Shown here one piece after another: positions 1 through 5,315 of a stretch of 5,315 nucleotides of DNA. The stretch is from Clostridia bacterium (lineage in GTDB: Bacteria; Bacillota; Clostridia; Christensenellales; Pumilibacteraceae): assembly GCA_900762945.1 (NCBI GenBank), contig CAAFIN010000093.1, positions 1 to 5,315 on the forward strand. Direction: 5' to 3'. Positions within the stretch are counted from its first letter, which is position 1, and each line of letters starts with the position of its first letter. The notes under the pieces were generated by a model. That model was given only the letters and a program-made list of their open reading frames with translations, was not told the origin of the DNA and did not search any database. The translations under genes and the position numbers were made by a program.

Positions 1-2
1 AT

Positions 3-19
3 ACTATAAACAGTATAGT
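3..19. promoter_or_regulatory. Short inverted repeat upstream of the esterase gene
   Basis: ACTATA (3-8) and TATAGT (14-19) are perfect inverted repeats separated by five bases. The right arm also resembles a -10 hexamer reading rightward, about 64 bases before the esterase start; any -35 box would lie outside the window. It could be an operator, a promoter element or chance in AT-rich DNA. The repeat itself is seen directly; any function is a guess. Confidence 0.25.
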
Positions 20-21
20 GA

Positions 22-63
22 ACGGTTGCTGATTTCTGCGAACTCGCAGCGACTTAAGACCGT
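22..63 (+). promoter_or_regulatory. Possible structured 5' leader of the esterase gene
   Basis: Several small helices can form in the leader. CTGCG (36-40) pairs with CGCAG (45-49) around a four-base loop. Alternatively 25-31 pairs with 47-53 in a seven-pair helix with one G-U pair, which competes for the same right arm. ACGGT (22-26) can also pair with ACCGT (59-63). No known riboswitch family is recognised. The pairing is seen; a regulatory role is unproven and the helices are short enough to arise by chance. Confidence 0.2.
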
Positions 64-72
64 AGTAACTAT

Positions 73-77
73 GGAGG
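73..77 (+). promoter_or_regulatory. Ribosome binding site of the esterase gene
   Basis: GGAGG lies five bases before the ATG at 83 and decides the start. The earlier in-frame ATG codons at 26 and 71 have no such motif at a useful distance, and starting at 83 puts Lys-Arg and a hydrophobic signal peptide at the very N terminus. Confidence 0.85.
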
Positions 78-82
78 AAAAT

Positions 83-1738
83 ATGAAAAGACTGAGAATT
101 TATCTCGTTGCGTTTCTTGCGTTTGCGATCGCTGCGACTAGCCTGTGTGTTTTTTCCGCGCCCGCCAAAGCCGACGAAGCGCTGAAAACCGTAGACGTAT
201 ACTTGCTTATGGGGCAGAGTAACGCCGCGGGTCACACGAAAGTGTCGTCAGGCGACGCGTCGCTTACTTCCGCAGCTTTTAATAACGTTCTCGTGGGCGG
301 TATTTGCCAGCCGAGGCTCGACGGCACTTACGACAACTTCAAGTGTCTTGAATATTCCTCGCTTAAAACCGCGAAAAAAGGTTTGGGCAGAGATTCGGGA
401 TGCATCGGACCAGAGTACGGTATGGCGAAAGTGCTTAGCGAGGCGATCGTGACGGTCAACGGTACTTCCGTTCCGCTTTACGACGAAAACAACAAAGCGG
501 TGATTTTCAAGTACGCCGCGGGCGGTACCGATCTTCTTAATACTATTGCAAACGATACCGACAAAACTTACGGTAACTGGTATCCGCGCTCGCTTCAGGA
601 CAAGAACGCGAAAGATTACGTTGCAAATAAGACCGGAGGACTTTACAACGGTGCGGTAAACGCGTTCCGCACGTTTACGAATAACCTTAAAAATGCAGGT
701 TACAAAGTTTCCGTCAGAGGCATCGCGTGGATGCAGGGCGAGGACGACCGTGATAAATCGGAAGAGTACAGAAGCGTTATACAAACGTTCGTCAGCGACC
801 TCAGAGAAGATATAACCGAAATCACCGGCGAGGATGCTTCCGGCGTCACGTTCGCGATGGGCGAGATCAGCGAAACTTTCCGTACTTCCAACCAGCGTTC
901 GGCTAACCTAAAATTCATCAAAATGCAGAACGAAGTCGTGTCTGCGCTTATGCCGGCGGTAACGGTAGAAACCGGCGATATGCCCATAAACCTTTCAAAA
1001 AGCGAACTTAGTCAGTACGGCTACACCGAAGCGCAAGCGACCGAAAATACAGGCTACGGCGATTACACGGTCGGCTCGGATCGGTGGCACTGGAACGCCA
1101 AGGATATGGTCAAGCTCGGCGAGCGTTTCGGCGCGGCTTTTCTCGGTAGTTACGGCAACCTCTACGTCAAAACAAAATCGAGCGCAGGCGGCTCGATCGT
1201 CACCGATAAAACTTTCGTTTCGGCGGGCGACAACGTGACTTGTACGATCACCGCGCTCGACGGCTATAAACTCAGCGATTTTACCGTCAACGGCGAGGAC
1301 AAACTTTCGGAAGTTGCAGACGGCAAATACACCGCCGAAAACGTGACCGAAACCTTGCTTATCGAAGCGACGTTTGCGCCGAAATCCGCGTTCACGATCA
1401 AGGTCGAGGGCGGCAAGTACCAGATAAACAAGACTTCAAAAACGGTCTACGAGGGCGATACGGCGTATATTGTGCCGTCCGTTCCCGAAGGCAAAAAAAT
1501 CAAGTCCGTGACTTTCAACGGTCAACCTATGACTTACAACGAAAGCACGTCGCGTTACGAGTACGAAAACGTGACCGGCGACGGCACGATCGTCATTACT
1601 TACGAGGACGCGATCAAAACTCCGGCAGATAAAGACGAAACTCCCGACGAAAAAAAGGGCGGTTGCGGAGGTAAAGCGGCTGTTGCGATTTCGTCGCTGT
1701 TCGCGCTCGTCGCCGCGGCTTTCGTAATCAAAAGATAA
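83..1738 (+). CDS. Secreted CE6/SASA-family carbohydrate acetylesterase with C-terminal repeats and anchor tail
   Basis: A 551-residue exported SGNH hydrolase resembling carbohydrate esterase family 6 and the SASA (sialate O-acetylesterase-like) domain; it probably removes O-acetyl groups from polysaccharide. Residues 1-30 form a signal peptide (MKRLR, hydrophobic core, likely cleavage after AKA at 30). The catalytic blocks are all present: GQSNAAG (44-50, nucleophile Ser46), GPEYG after a Cys-Ile pair, YAAGGTDL, WMQGE (216-220) and DRWH, giving Asp333 and His336. After the hydrolase domain come two beta-rich modules, about 360-433 and 436-508, each with glycine turns, a VNG or FNG motif and an ENVT motif, like the bacterial InlB-B-type repeats of surface proteins. 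An acidic Pro/Lys/Asp linker leads to GGCGG (526-530), a hydrophobic segment (about 532-549) and terminal Lys-Arg, suggesting cell-surface retention. The gene stands alone, converges on the rhamnose operon and is followed by a strong terminator. The substrate (xylan, pectin or host sialoglycan) cannot be read from the sequence. Cys22 does not fit a lipobox. Confidence 0.88.
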   Translation: MKRLRIYLVAFLAFAIAATSLCVFSAPAKADEALKTVDVYLLMGQSNAAGHTKVSSGDASLTSAAFNNVLVGGICQPRLDGTYDNFKCLEYSSLKTAKKGLGRDSGCIGPEYGMAKVLSEAIVTVNGTSVPLYDENNKAVIFKYAAGGTDLLNTIANDTDKTYGNWYPRSLQDKNAKDYVANKTGGLYNGAVNAFRTFTNNLKNAGYKVSVRGIAWMQGEDDRDKSEEYRSVIQTFVSDLREDITEITGEDASGVTFAMGEISETFRTSNQRSANLKFIKMQNEVVSALMPAVTVETGDMPINLSKSELSQYGYTEAQATENTGYGDYTVGSDRWHWNAKDMVKLGERFGAAFLGSYGNLYVKTKSSAGGSIVTDKTFVSAGDNVTCTITALDGYKLSDFTVNGEDKLSEVADGKYTAENVTETLLIEATFAPKSAFTIKVEGGKYQINKTSKTVYEGDTAYIVPSVPEGKKIKSVTFNGQPMTYNESTSRYEYENVTGDGTIVITYEDAIKTPADKDETPDEKKGGCGGKAAVAISSLFALVAAAFVIKR

Positions 1739-1762
1739 CCATAAATAGTAAACGAAATTATT

Positions 1763-1799
1763 AAAACGCGTTTCACCGTAAATCGGCAGAGCGCGTTTT
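1763..1799. terminator. Weak hairpin between convergent genes, possible secondary terminator
   Basis: AAAACGCG (1763-1770) and CGCGTTTT (1792-1799) are perfect inverted repeats around a 21-base loop. The loop holds an inner CCG (1776-1778) / CGG (1784-1786) pairing. The outer arms end in T-runs whichever strand is read, so it could act in both directions, in particular as a downstream stop for rhaB transcripts. The long loop and short T-tract make it weaker than the neighbouring hairpin. Confidence 0.4.
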
Positions 1800-1819
1800 G
1801 ACTTTGCGTAAAATAAAGG

Positions 1820-1861
1820 AACGGACTTCCGATTGAATAGGGAAGTCCGTTTTGTTTTTTT
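1820..1861 (+). terminator. Rho-independent terminator of the esterase gene, possibly bidirectional
   Basis: ACGGACTTCC (1821-1830) pairs perfectly with GGAAGTCCGT (1841-1850) around a ten-base loop, and A1820 with T1851 adds an eleventh pair. It is followed by a T-tract, TTTGTTTTTTT (1851-1861), a textbook intrinsic terminator for rightward transcription about 80 bases after the esterase stop. Reading leftward, the same stem is followed by TTCCTTTATTTT, a poorer but usable T-rich stretch, so it may also end the rhamnose operon, whose last stop codon lies about 20 bases away. Confidence 0.88.
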
Positions 1862-1879
1862 GTAAATTTCGTTCGAAAA

Positions 1880-3283
1880 TTACGGCTTGTAAATCTTGAC
1901 GTCGAAGTTATCGGCGATACGTTTCTTAAGTCCGTCGTCGTTTTTTTCCGCGCCGAGCGCGATAAACTGTACGAGAGCGTTGCCTATCGCCGTGGCTTCC
2001 ACGGGACCCGCGCTGACTTTAATTCCGCAACGGGACGCTATCATTTTACACAAATACTCGGCTTTGCAACCGCCGCCCACGACGTAGAACTCGTCGTAAG
2101 TCGCGCCCGTAGCGTTTGCGATTTCGTCGATCGTCTGCTTGTAGCGCACGCATAACGACTCGTATACGCACCGCGCGATTTCTCCGACGGCGGAGGGGGC
2201 GGAACCGTACTTTTTCATACAGTAAGCGCGTACTTTTTCGGGCATATCGTCGGGCTTTAAGAACATAACGTCGTCCACGTCGATAATATACTCGTTGCGT
2301 CCTACGTTTTCGGCGGCTTCGACGATCTCCGAAAAACTCAACTTGCGGTCTTTGCTCCATTCTCTGCGGCACTCGTTGATTATCCACAAGCCCATGATAT
2401 TTTTGAGGTAGCGCGTGGTTTTGCCGTAGCCGGTTTCGTTGGTGAAGTTCGCCTTAAACCCCGCTTCGGTCACGACCGGAGTATCGGTAAGCGTGCCGAG
2501 CAGCGACCAGGTACCGCACGAGAGATACAGAGGGTGTCCGGTAGCGGGTACCGAGAAGATTGCGGAAGCGGTATCGTGACAGCAAACCGCTATCACCGGT
2601 ACTGACGGGATACCGTACTTTTCGGCGATTTCGGGCTTAAGGTTGCCGTAACTCGTACCGCTTTCCACGATATCGGGGAAGAGCGAGCGCTTAAAGCCGA
2701 GCCGCCCGATAATATCGTCGCTCCAGTCTTTAGTCACCGCGTCGGTAAGCCCGGTCGTAGAAGCGATCGTGCGTTCCGCGGCGATTTTTCCGGTCAGAAA
2801 GTAGGCGAGAAGGTCGGGTATAAGCAGAACCTTAGCCGCTTTTTCGTAAAGATCGGGGCGGTGCTTTTTGACGTAATACAACTGAAAAATCGTGTTGTAC
2901 GGCTGAATCTGCACGCCGGTAAGCGAGTAGAGTTCGTTTTTCGGAATAACGTCGAACACCTCGTCCGGAATATCGTCGGTGCGTGCGTCGCGGTAGTGTA
3001 CGGGGCTGTCGATCAGTTCGCCGTTCTCGTCCAAAAGTCCGAAGTCCACGCCCCAGGTATCGATGCCGACGGAGTCGAAACCGCCCTTAGCCGCGGCTAT
3101 CGCGATGCCCTCGCGAAGCGCTCCTACAAGCAAATCGAAGTTCCAGTACAGCGTGCCGTCCTTCTTTACCGGGATATTGTCGAAGCGGTAAATTTCCTCC
3201 GCGGTGATTTTATCGCCGTCGTGAGTAAAGATTATCGCCCGCCCGCTGGACGCACCGTAGTCGAATGAGAGTACTCTTTTCAT
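1880..3283 (-). CDS. rhaB: Rhamnulokinase (L-rhamnulose to L-rhamnulose-1-phosphate)
   Basis: A 467-residue cytosolic sugar kinase of the FGGY family that phosphorylates L-rhamnulose with ATP, the second step of L-rhamnose catabolism. From memory it follows Escherichia coli RhaB (489 residues) closely: FDYGASSGR (7-15) is the N-terminal phosphate loop, GIDTWGVDFGLLD (73-85) and the HYRDAR region (97-101) are characteristic, and CHDTASA (235-241) carries Asp237, the expected catalytic base. SCGTWSLLG (255-263), RYLKNIMGLW (291-300), VVGGGC (401-406, adenosine-binding glycines) and GPVEATAIGN (427-436) complete the kinase fold. It appears intact, slightly shorter than E. coli RhaB at the C terminus. 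It is the last gene of the operon; its ATG overlaps the aldolase stop codon by four bases (ATGA) and has no evident ribosome binding site, so translation is probably coupled to the aldolase. It contains about ten cysteines, in keeping with an anaerobic host. Confidence 0.96.
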   Translation of the reverse strand: MKRVLSFDYGASSGRAIIFTHDGDKITAEEIYRFDNIPVKKDGTLYWNFDLLVGALREGIAIAAAKGGFDSVGIDTWGVDFGLLDENGELIDSPVHYRDARTDDIPDEVFDVIPKNELYSLTGVQIQPYNTIFQLYYVKKHRPDLYEKAAKVLLIPDLLAYFLTGKIAAERTIASTTGLTDAVTKDWSDDIIGRLGFKRSLFPDIVESGTSYGNLKPEIAEKYGIPSVPVIAVCCHDTASAIFSVPATGHPLYLSCGTWSLLGTLTDTPVVTEAGFKANFTNETGYGKTTRYLKNIMGLWIINECRREWSKDRKLSFSEIVEAAENVGRNEYIIDVDDVMFLKPDDMPEKVRAYCMKKYGSAPSAVGEIARCVYESLCVRYKQTIDEIANATGATYDEFYVVGGGCKAEYLCKMIASRCGIKVSAGPVEATAIGNALVQFIALGAEKNDDGLKKRIADNFDVKIYKP

Positions 3284-3984
3284 TTCGAGTACTTTTTGTA
3301 ACCGGGGTGACGACCGGTGAACTTGAATTTACGGCGAAGTTCGAGACAGCCCTCGATCTGTTCGCGAGTAAGTTCTTTTTCGCCGCCCAGTTGACGAGCG
3401 ACCAGCGAAGTCTTGGCAAACAGTTCCAGACATTCCATTCTGTAATAAGCGGTGATAAGGTCTGCGCCCACGGAAATCGCGCCGTGGTTCTGAAGCAGCA
3501 TTACGTCGTGATCGGGGAGGTATACCGCGACGGCGTCGGGAACTTCCTGAGTGGACGGAGTGCCGTACTTGGCGATAGGAACGCTGCCGAGCGAAATGAT
3601 CGCTTCTGGCATCGTGTACTTATCGAGCGGAATGTTCGCAATCGCAAAGCCCGTTGCGGTCGGGGGATGAGCGTGTACAACCGCGCGCACGTCGTCGCGA
3701 TCGCGATAGCATCTTAAATGCATCGGGAGTTCGGAAGATGGGCGGTACTTCGTGTTGCCGTCGATAACCTTGCCTTCGCCGTCGATTTCGATAATCATTT
3801 CGGGGGTAAGGAACGACTTGCTGATGCCGGTGGGGGTAGCGAGAAATCTGTTCTCGCCGAGCTTGACAGTGATGTTACCGTCGTTCGCCGCGACCCAGCC
3901 TTGCTGCCATACTCTGTGTCCGATTTCGCAAATTTGTTCTTTGATTTCTTCTACGGTCATTTCGTTGAGATTTTTTAGTTCCAT
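3280..3984 (-). CDS. Class II aldolase, probable rhamnulose-1-phosphate aldolase of FucA type
   Basis: A 234-residue zinc-dependent class II aldolase. Between rhaA and rhaB its expected job is cleavage of L-rhamnulose-1-phosphate into dihydroxyacetone phosphate and L-lactaldehyde. Visible motifs are DGNITV (35-40, phosphate binding), TPTGIS (50-55), PSSELPMHL (82-90) with catalytic Glu85, HAH (His104, His106) and QNHG (His167) as zinc ligands. The Glu-His-His-His spacing (19, 2, 61) equals that recalled for E. coli L-fuculose-phosphate aldolase FucA (Glu73, His92, His94, His155), not that of E. coli RhaD (Glu117, His141, His143, His212). Glu85 instead of Asp argues against a ribulose-phosphate 4-epimerase (AraD). 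It ends GRHPGYKKYSK. The first ATG is preferred because AAGGA motifs precede it; Met9 has none. The role is assigned by operon context; it might also act on fuculose-1-phosphate, so neither rhaD nor fucA is given as a symbol. Confidence 0.88.
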   Translation of the reverse strand: MELKNLNEMTVEEIKEQICEIGHRVWQQGWVAANDGNITVKLGENRFLATPTGISKSFLTPEMIIEIDGEGKVIDGNTKYRPSSELPMHLRCYRDRDDVRAVVHAHPPTATGFAIANIPLDKYTMPEAIISLGSVPIAKYGTPSTQEVPDAVAVYLPDHDVMLLQNHGAISVGADLITAYYRMECLELFAKTSLVARQLGGEKELTREQIEGCLELRRKFKFTGRHPGYKKYSK

Positions 3985-3994
3985 AATATTTTAA

Positions 3995-4005
3995 TCCTTT
4001 TCCTT
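3995..4005 (-). promoter_or_regulatory. Tandem AAGGA ribosome binding sites before the aldolase
   Basis: Reading leftward, AAGGA occurs twice (4005-4001 and 3999-3995) in the 40-base gap after rhaA. The nearer copy is ten bases from the ATG at 3984, slightly long but workable in this AT-rich gap. No convincing terminator or promoter is seen in the gap, so the aldolase is probably co-transcribed with rhaA. Confidence 0.6.
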
Positions 4006-4024
4006 TTTGGGAAGTTAAATTTAT

Positions 4025-5278
4025 TTATATTCTCTTGCCGAGAACGTTCTTTTCGTAATCTTTGACTTCGTTGATCCAGTCCTCGCCGACGGGTATTCCG
4101 CGACTAAGGCACAGATAATCCCACACGGCGGAAGCGGGCAACGCTTTTGCTTCTTCGGAAAGCGCGAGTCTGAGTCCGAAATCGCCGTCCGTTTCCGCTT
4201 TTTTAATAAGGTCGGTAGGCTCGAGCAGCGCGTTAAGCAGCGCACGGTCGGCGTTTCTGAGTCCGATTGCCCAGGCGAAAATACGGTTGACGCTTGCATC
4301 GAAGTAATCAAGCCCGATATGTAGTTTGCCGAGCATACCGGCGCGTTTCGCTTCGGTCATGATCGAGGTCAGCATATCGCCGTAGGTCACGACGTGGTCG
4401 GAATCCCAGCGCACGCCGCGGGAAATGTGAAGCAGAATGTCGTCCACGAAATCGTTGAGCGCGGAGAACTTATCCGCGATGTTCTCGGTCGGGTGGAAGT
4501 GTCCGCTGTCAAGGCAGATGCCCACGTTGTGTTTCAGCGCGTACGCGAGATAATAATCGTACGAACCTACTACGAAGCACTCCGTGCCGATGCCGAACAG
4601 TTTGCCTTCGAGAGTGTCGACAAGGAACTTTTTGTCGTACTTCTTCTCGAAAACCTTGTCAAGGCTGTCGGTGAGAAGTCTGCGGTAGTAAAGTCTGTCC
4701 GCCGGATCGTCTTTCAGTCCGTCGGGAATCCAGAGGTTGCATACGCACGTTTCGCCTAATGCTTTGCCTAGTCCGTAAGCGATTTCTCGTGACGACTGTC
4801 CGTGACGGATCCAGAATTCGCGCACGTCTTTTTTCGGGCTTGCGAGGCTCATACCGTTGTCCATCATGGGGTGAGCAAAGAACGACGGGTTGTAATCAAG
4901 CCCGACCTTGTTCTTTTTTGCCCAGTCGATCCAGCCGCTAAACGCCGAAATATCGTAAGCGTCGCGGTCGGTGTGCGTGTTCTCGGCGTATACCGAGTGC
5001 AGATTCAGTTTGTGCTTCGACGGCGAAAGCGAGTAAACTTTTTCGATATCCGCGCGAAGTTCCGCCGCGTTTCTCGCCGCGTACGGATAGTTGCCGGTAA
5101 CCACGTTTTCGGACTTCGTGGTCTTTTCCTCGAACCCGCGAATGTCGTCGCCCTGCCAGCAATGCAGAGAGATCTTGACTTCGGAGAACTTTTTCAGCGC
5201 TTCGTCGACGTTTACGCCGAACGCCGCGTAGCGTTCTTTCGCGAGTTCGTAATTCTTAATTACGTTCTTTTCGTTCAT
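4025..5278 (-). CDS. rhaA: L-rhamnose isomerase
   Basis: A 417-residue cytosolic metal-dependent isomerase converting L-rhamnose to L-rhamnulose, the first step of the pathway; E. coli RhaA has 419 residues. SLHCWQGDD (37-45) followed by GFE, TGNYPYAARN (61-70) and NLWIPDG (181-187) are family hallmarks. All metal ligands are present at a constant offset of ten from recalled E. coli numbering: Glu224, Asp257, His284 and Asp324 for the structural site, and His260, Asp292 and Asp294 (in RWDSDH) for the catalytic site. LDSGHFHPTE (256-265), IGLDYFDAS (321-329) and ALLEPT (350-355) also match. The start is supported by AGGAG six bases upstream and by N-terminal alignment with E. coli RhaA. It is the first gene of the operon, separated from the aldolase by 40 bases, and appears intact. 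Confidence 0.97.
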   Translation of the reverse strand: MNEKNVIKNYELAKERYAAFGVNVDEALKKFSEVKISLHCWQGDDIRGFEEKTTKSENVVTGNYPYAARNAAELRADIEKVYSLSPSKHKLNLHSVYAENTHTDRDAYDISAFSGWIDWAKKNKVGLDYNPSFFAHPMMDNGMSLASPKKDVREFWIRHGQSSREIAYGLGKALGETCVCNLWIPDGLKDDPADRLYYRRLLTDSLDKVFEKKYDKKFLVDTLEGKLFGIGTECFVVGSYDYYLAYALKHNVGICLDSGHFHPTENIADKFSALNDFVDDILLHISRGVRWDSDHVVTYGDMLTSIMTEAKRAGMLGKLHIGLDYFDASVNRIFAWAIGLRNADRALLNALLEPTDLIKKAETDGDFGLRLALSEEAKALPASAVWDYLCLSRGIPVGEDWINEVKDYEKNVLGKRI

Positions 5279-5284
5279 TTGCTA

Positions 5285-5289
5285 CTCCT
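5285..5289 (-). promoter_or_regulatory. Ribosome binding site of rhaA overlapping a palindrome
   Basis: Reading leftward, AGGAG lies six bases before the rhaA ATG. Its first bases are part of the perfect ten-base palindrome CCTATATAGG (5287-5296), which could be an operator half-buried in the leader or could weakly mask ribosome access. The binding-site call is firm; the regulatory reading of the palindrome is speculative. Confidence 0.8.
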
Positions 5290-5309
5290 ATATAGGGTAT
5301 TTGTCTGAG

Positions 5310-5315
5310 ATTATA
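5310..5315 (-). promoter_or_regulatory. Candidate -10 box for the rhamnose operon
   Basis: Reading leftward, the last six bases of the window spell a perfect TATAAT. Transcription would begin around 5303, giving a leader of about 25 bases before the rhaA ATG. The -35 region and any upstream regulator or catabolite-control site lie beyond the window, so the promoter cannot be confirmed here. Confidence 0.5.

Noticed and set aside
26..82. Longer esterase start at position 26, adding 19 residues
   Set aside because: It would place a polar stretch before the signal peptide and has no ribosome binding site; GGAGG at 73-77 fits only the ATG at 83.
128..151. Lipoprotein signal at esterase Cys22
   Set aside because: The residues before Cys22 (Thr-Ser-Leu) lack the Gly or Ala required at -1, and a clear AKA signal-peptidase I site follows at 28-30.
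248..784. Minus-strand open frame (178 codons) inside the esterase gene
   Set aside because: It is fully antisense to the conserved hydrolase domain, with Arg/Val-rich composition typical of an antisense shadow.
1867..1878. TTTCGTTCGAAA inverted repeat just past the rhaB stop
   Set aside because: It forms at most a four-pair stem with a tiny loop and is not followed by a convincing T-tract; likely chance.
2046..2387. Arg-rich 113-codon minus-strand frame within rhaB
   Set aside because: An alternate frame of rhaB on the same strand; its extreme Arg content reflects shifted GC-rich codons, not a real basic protein.
3265..3717. Plus-strand open frame (150 codons) opposite the aldolase
   Set aside because: It is a shadow of the conserved aldolase frame with no recognisable motif in its product; the aldolase strand carries all catalytic residues.
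3985..4024. Possible hairpin or terminator between rhaA and the aldolase
   Set aside because: Only a four-pair TTCC/GGAA stem can be drawn and no T-tract follows in the direction of transcription; the gap is better explained by two AAGGA motifs.
4802..5308. Long plus-strand open frame (168 codons) opposite rhaA
   Set aside because: It lies antisense to a clearly conserved isomerase, its product is Arg/Val-rich with no recognisable domain, and no ribosome binding site was seen. It is explained by the codon bias of rhaA.

Overview
The window looks like chromosomal DNA from an anaerobic, carbohydrate-degrading Gram-positive bacterium, most likely an uncultured gut Clostridia (Bacillota; possibly Christensenellales-like). 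This placement is inference. It rests on AGGAG/GGAGG-type ribosome binding sites, a secreted esterase with a short Cys-containing C-terminal anchor, cysteine-rich cytosolic sugar enzymes and the style of the rhamnose genes. No marker gene is present to confirm it. I see no mobile element, CRISPR array, tRNA or rRNA.

Layout: positions 1-82 are a leader with a small inverted repeat, possible RNA hairpins and a good ribosome binding site. They precede one plus-strand gene (83-1738), a secreted SGNH/CE6-type (SASA domain) carbohydrate acetylesterase. It carries two C-terminal beta-rich repeats and ends in a GGCGG / hydrophobic / Lys-Arg tail. Positions 1739-1879 are a convergent intergenic stretch with a weak hairpin and a strong intrinsic terminator. 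Positions 1880-5278 are a minus-strand operon in the order rhaA (L-rhamnose isomerase), a class II aldolase (rhamnulose-1-phosphate aldolase by context, FucA-like by sequence), rhaB (rhamnulokinase). At the right edge is a TATAAT hexamer reading leftward, a plausible -10 box for that operon.

Together the three minus-strand genes are the complete core phosphorylating L-rhamnose pathway: L-rhamnose to L-rhamnulose (RhaA), to L-rhamnulose-1-phosphate (RhaB), to dihydroxyacetone phosphate plus L-lactaldehyde (aldolase). Transporter, mutarotase, regulator and lactaldehyde-processing genes are not in the window and may lie beyond position 5315. The secreted esterase may remove acetyl groups from plant or host glycans outside the cell, which would fit scavenging of rhamnose-containing polysaccharides, but it is in a separate, convergent transcription unit.

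I found no strong candidate for an entirely new system. The points most worth a second look are the FucA-type active-site spacing of the aldolase inside a rhamnose operon, the Cys-containing C-terminal sorting-like tail of the esterase, and the palindrome overlapping the rhaA ribosome binding site.
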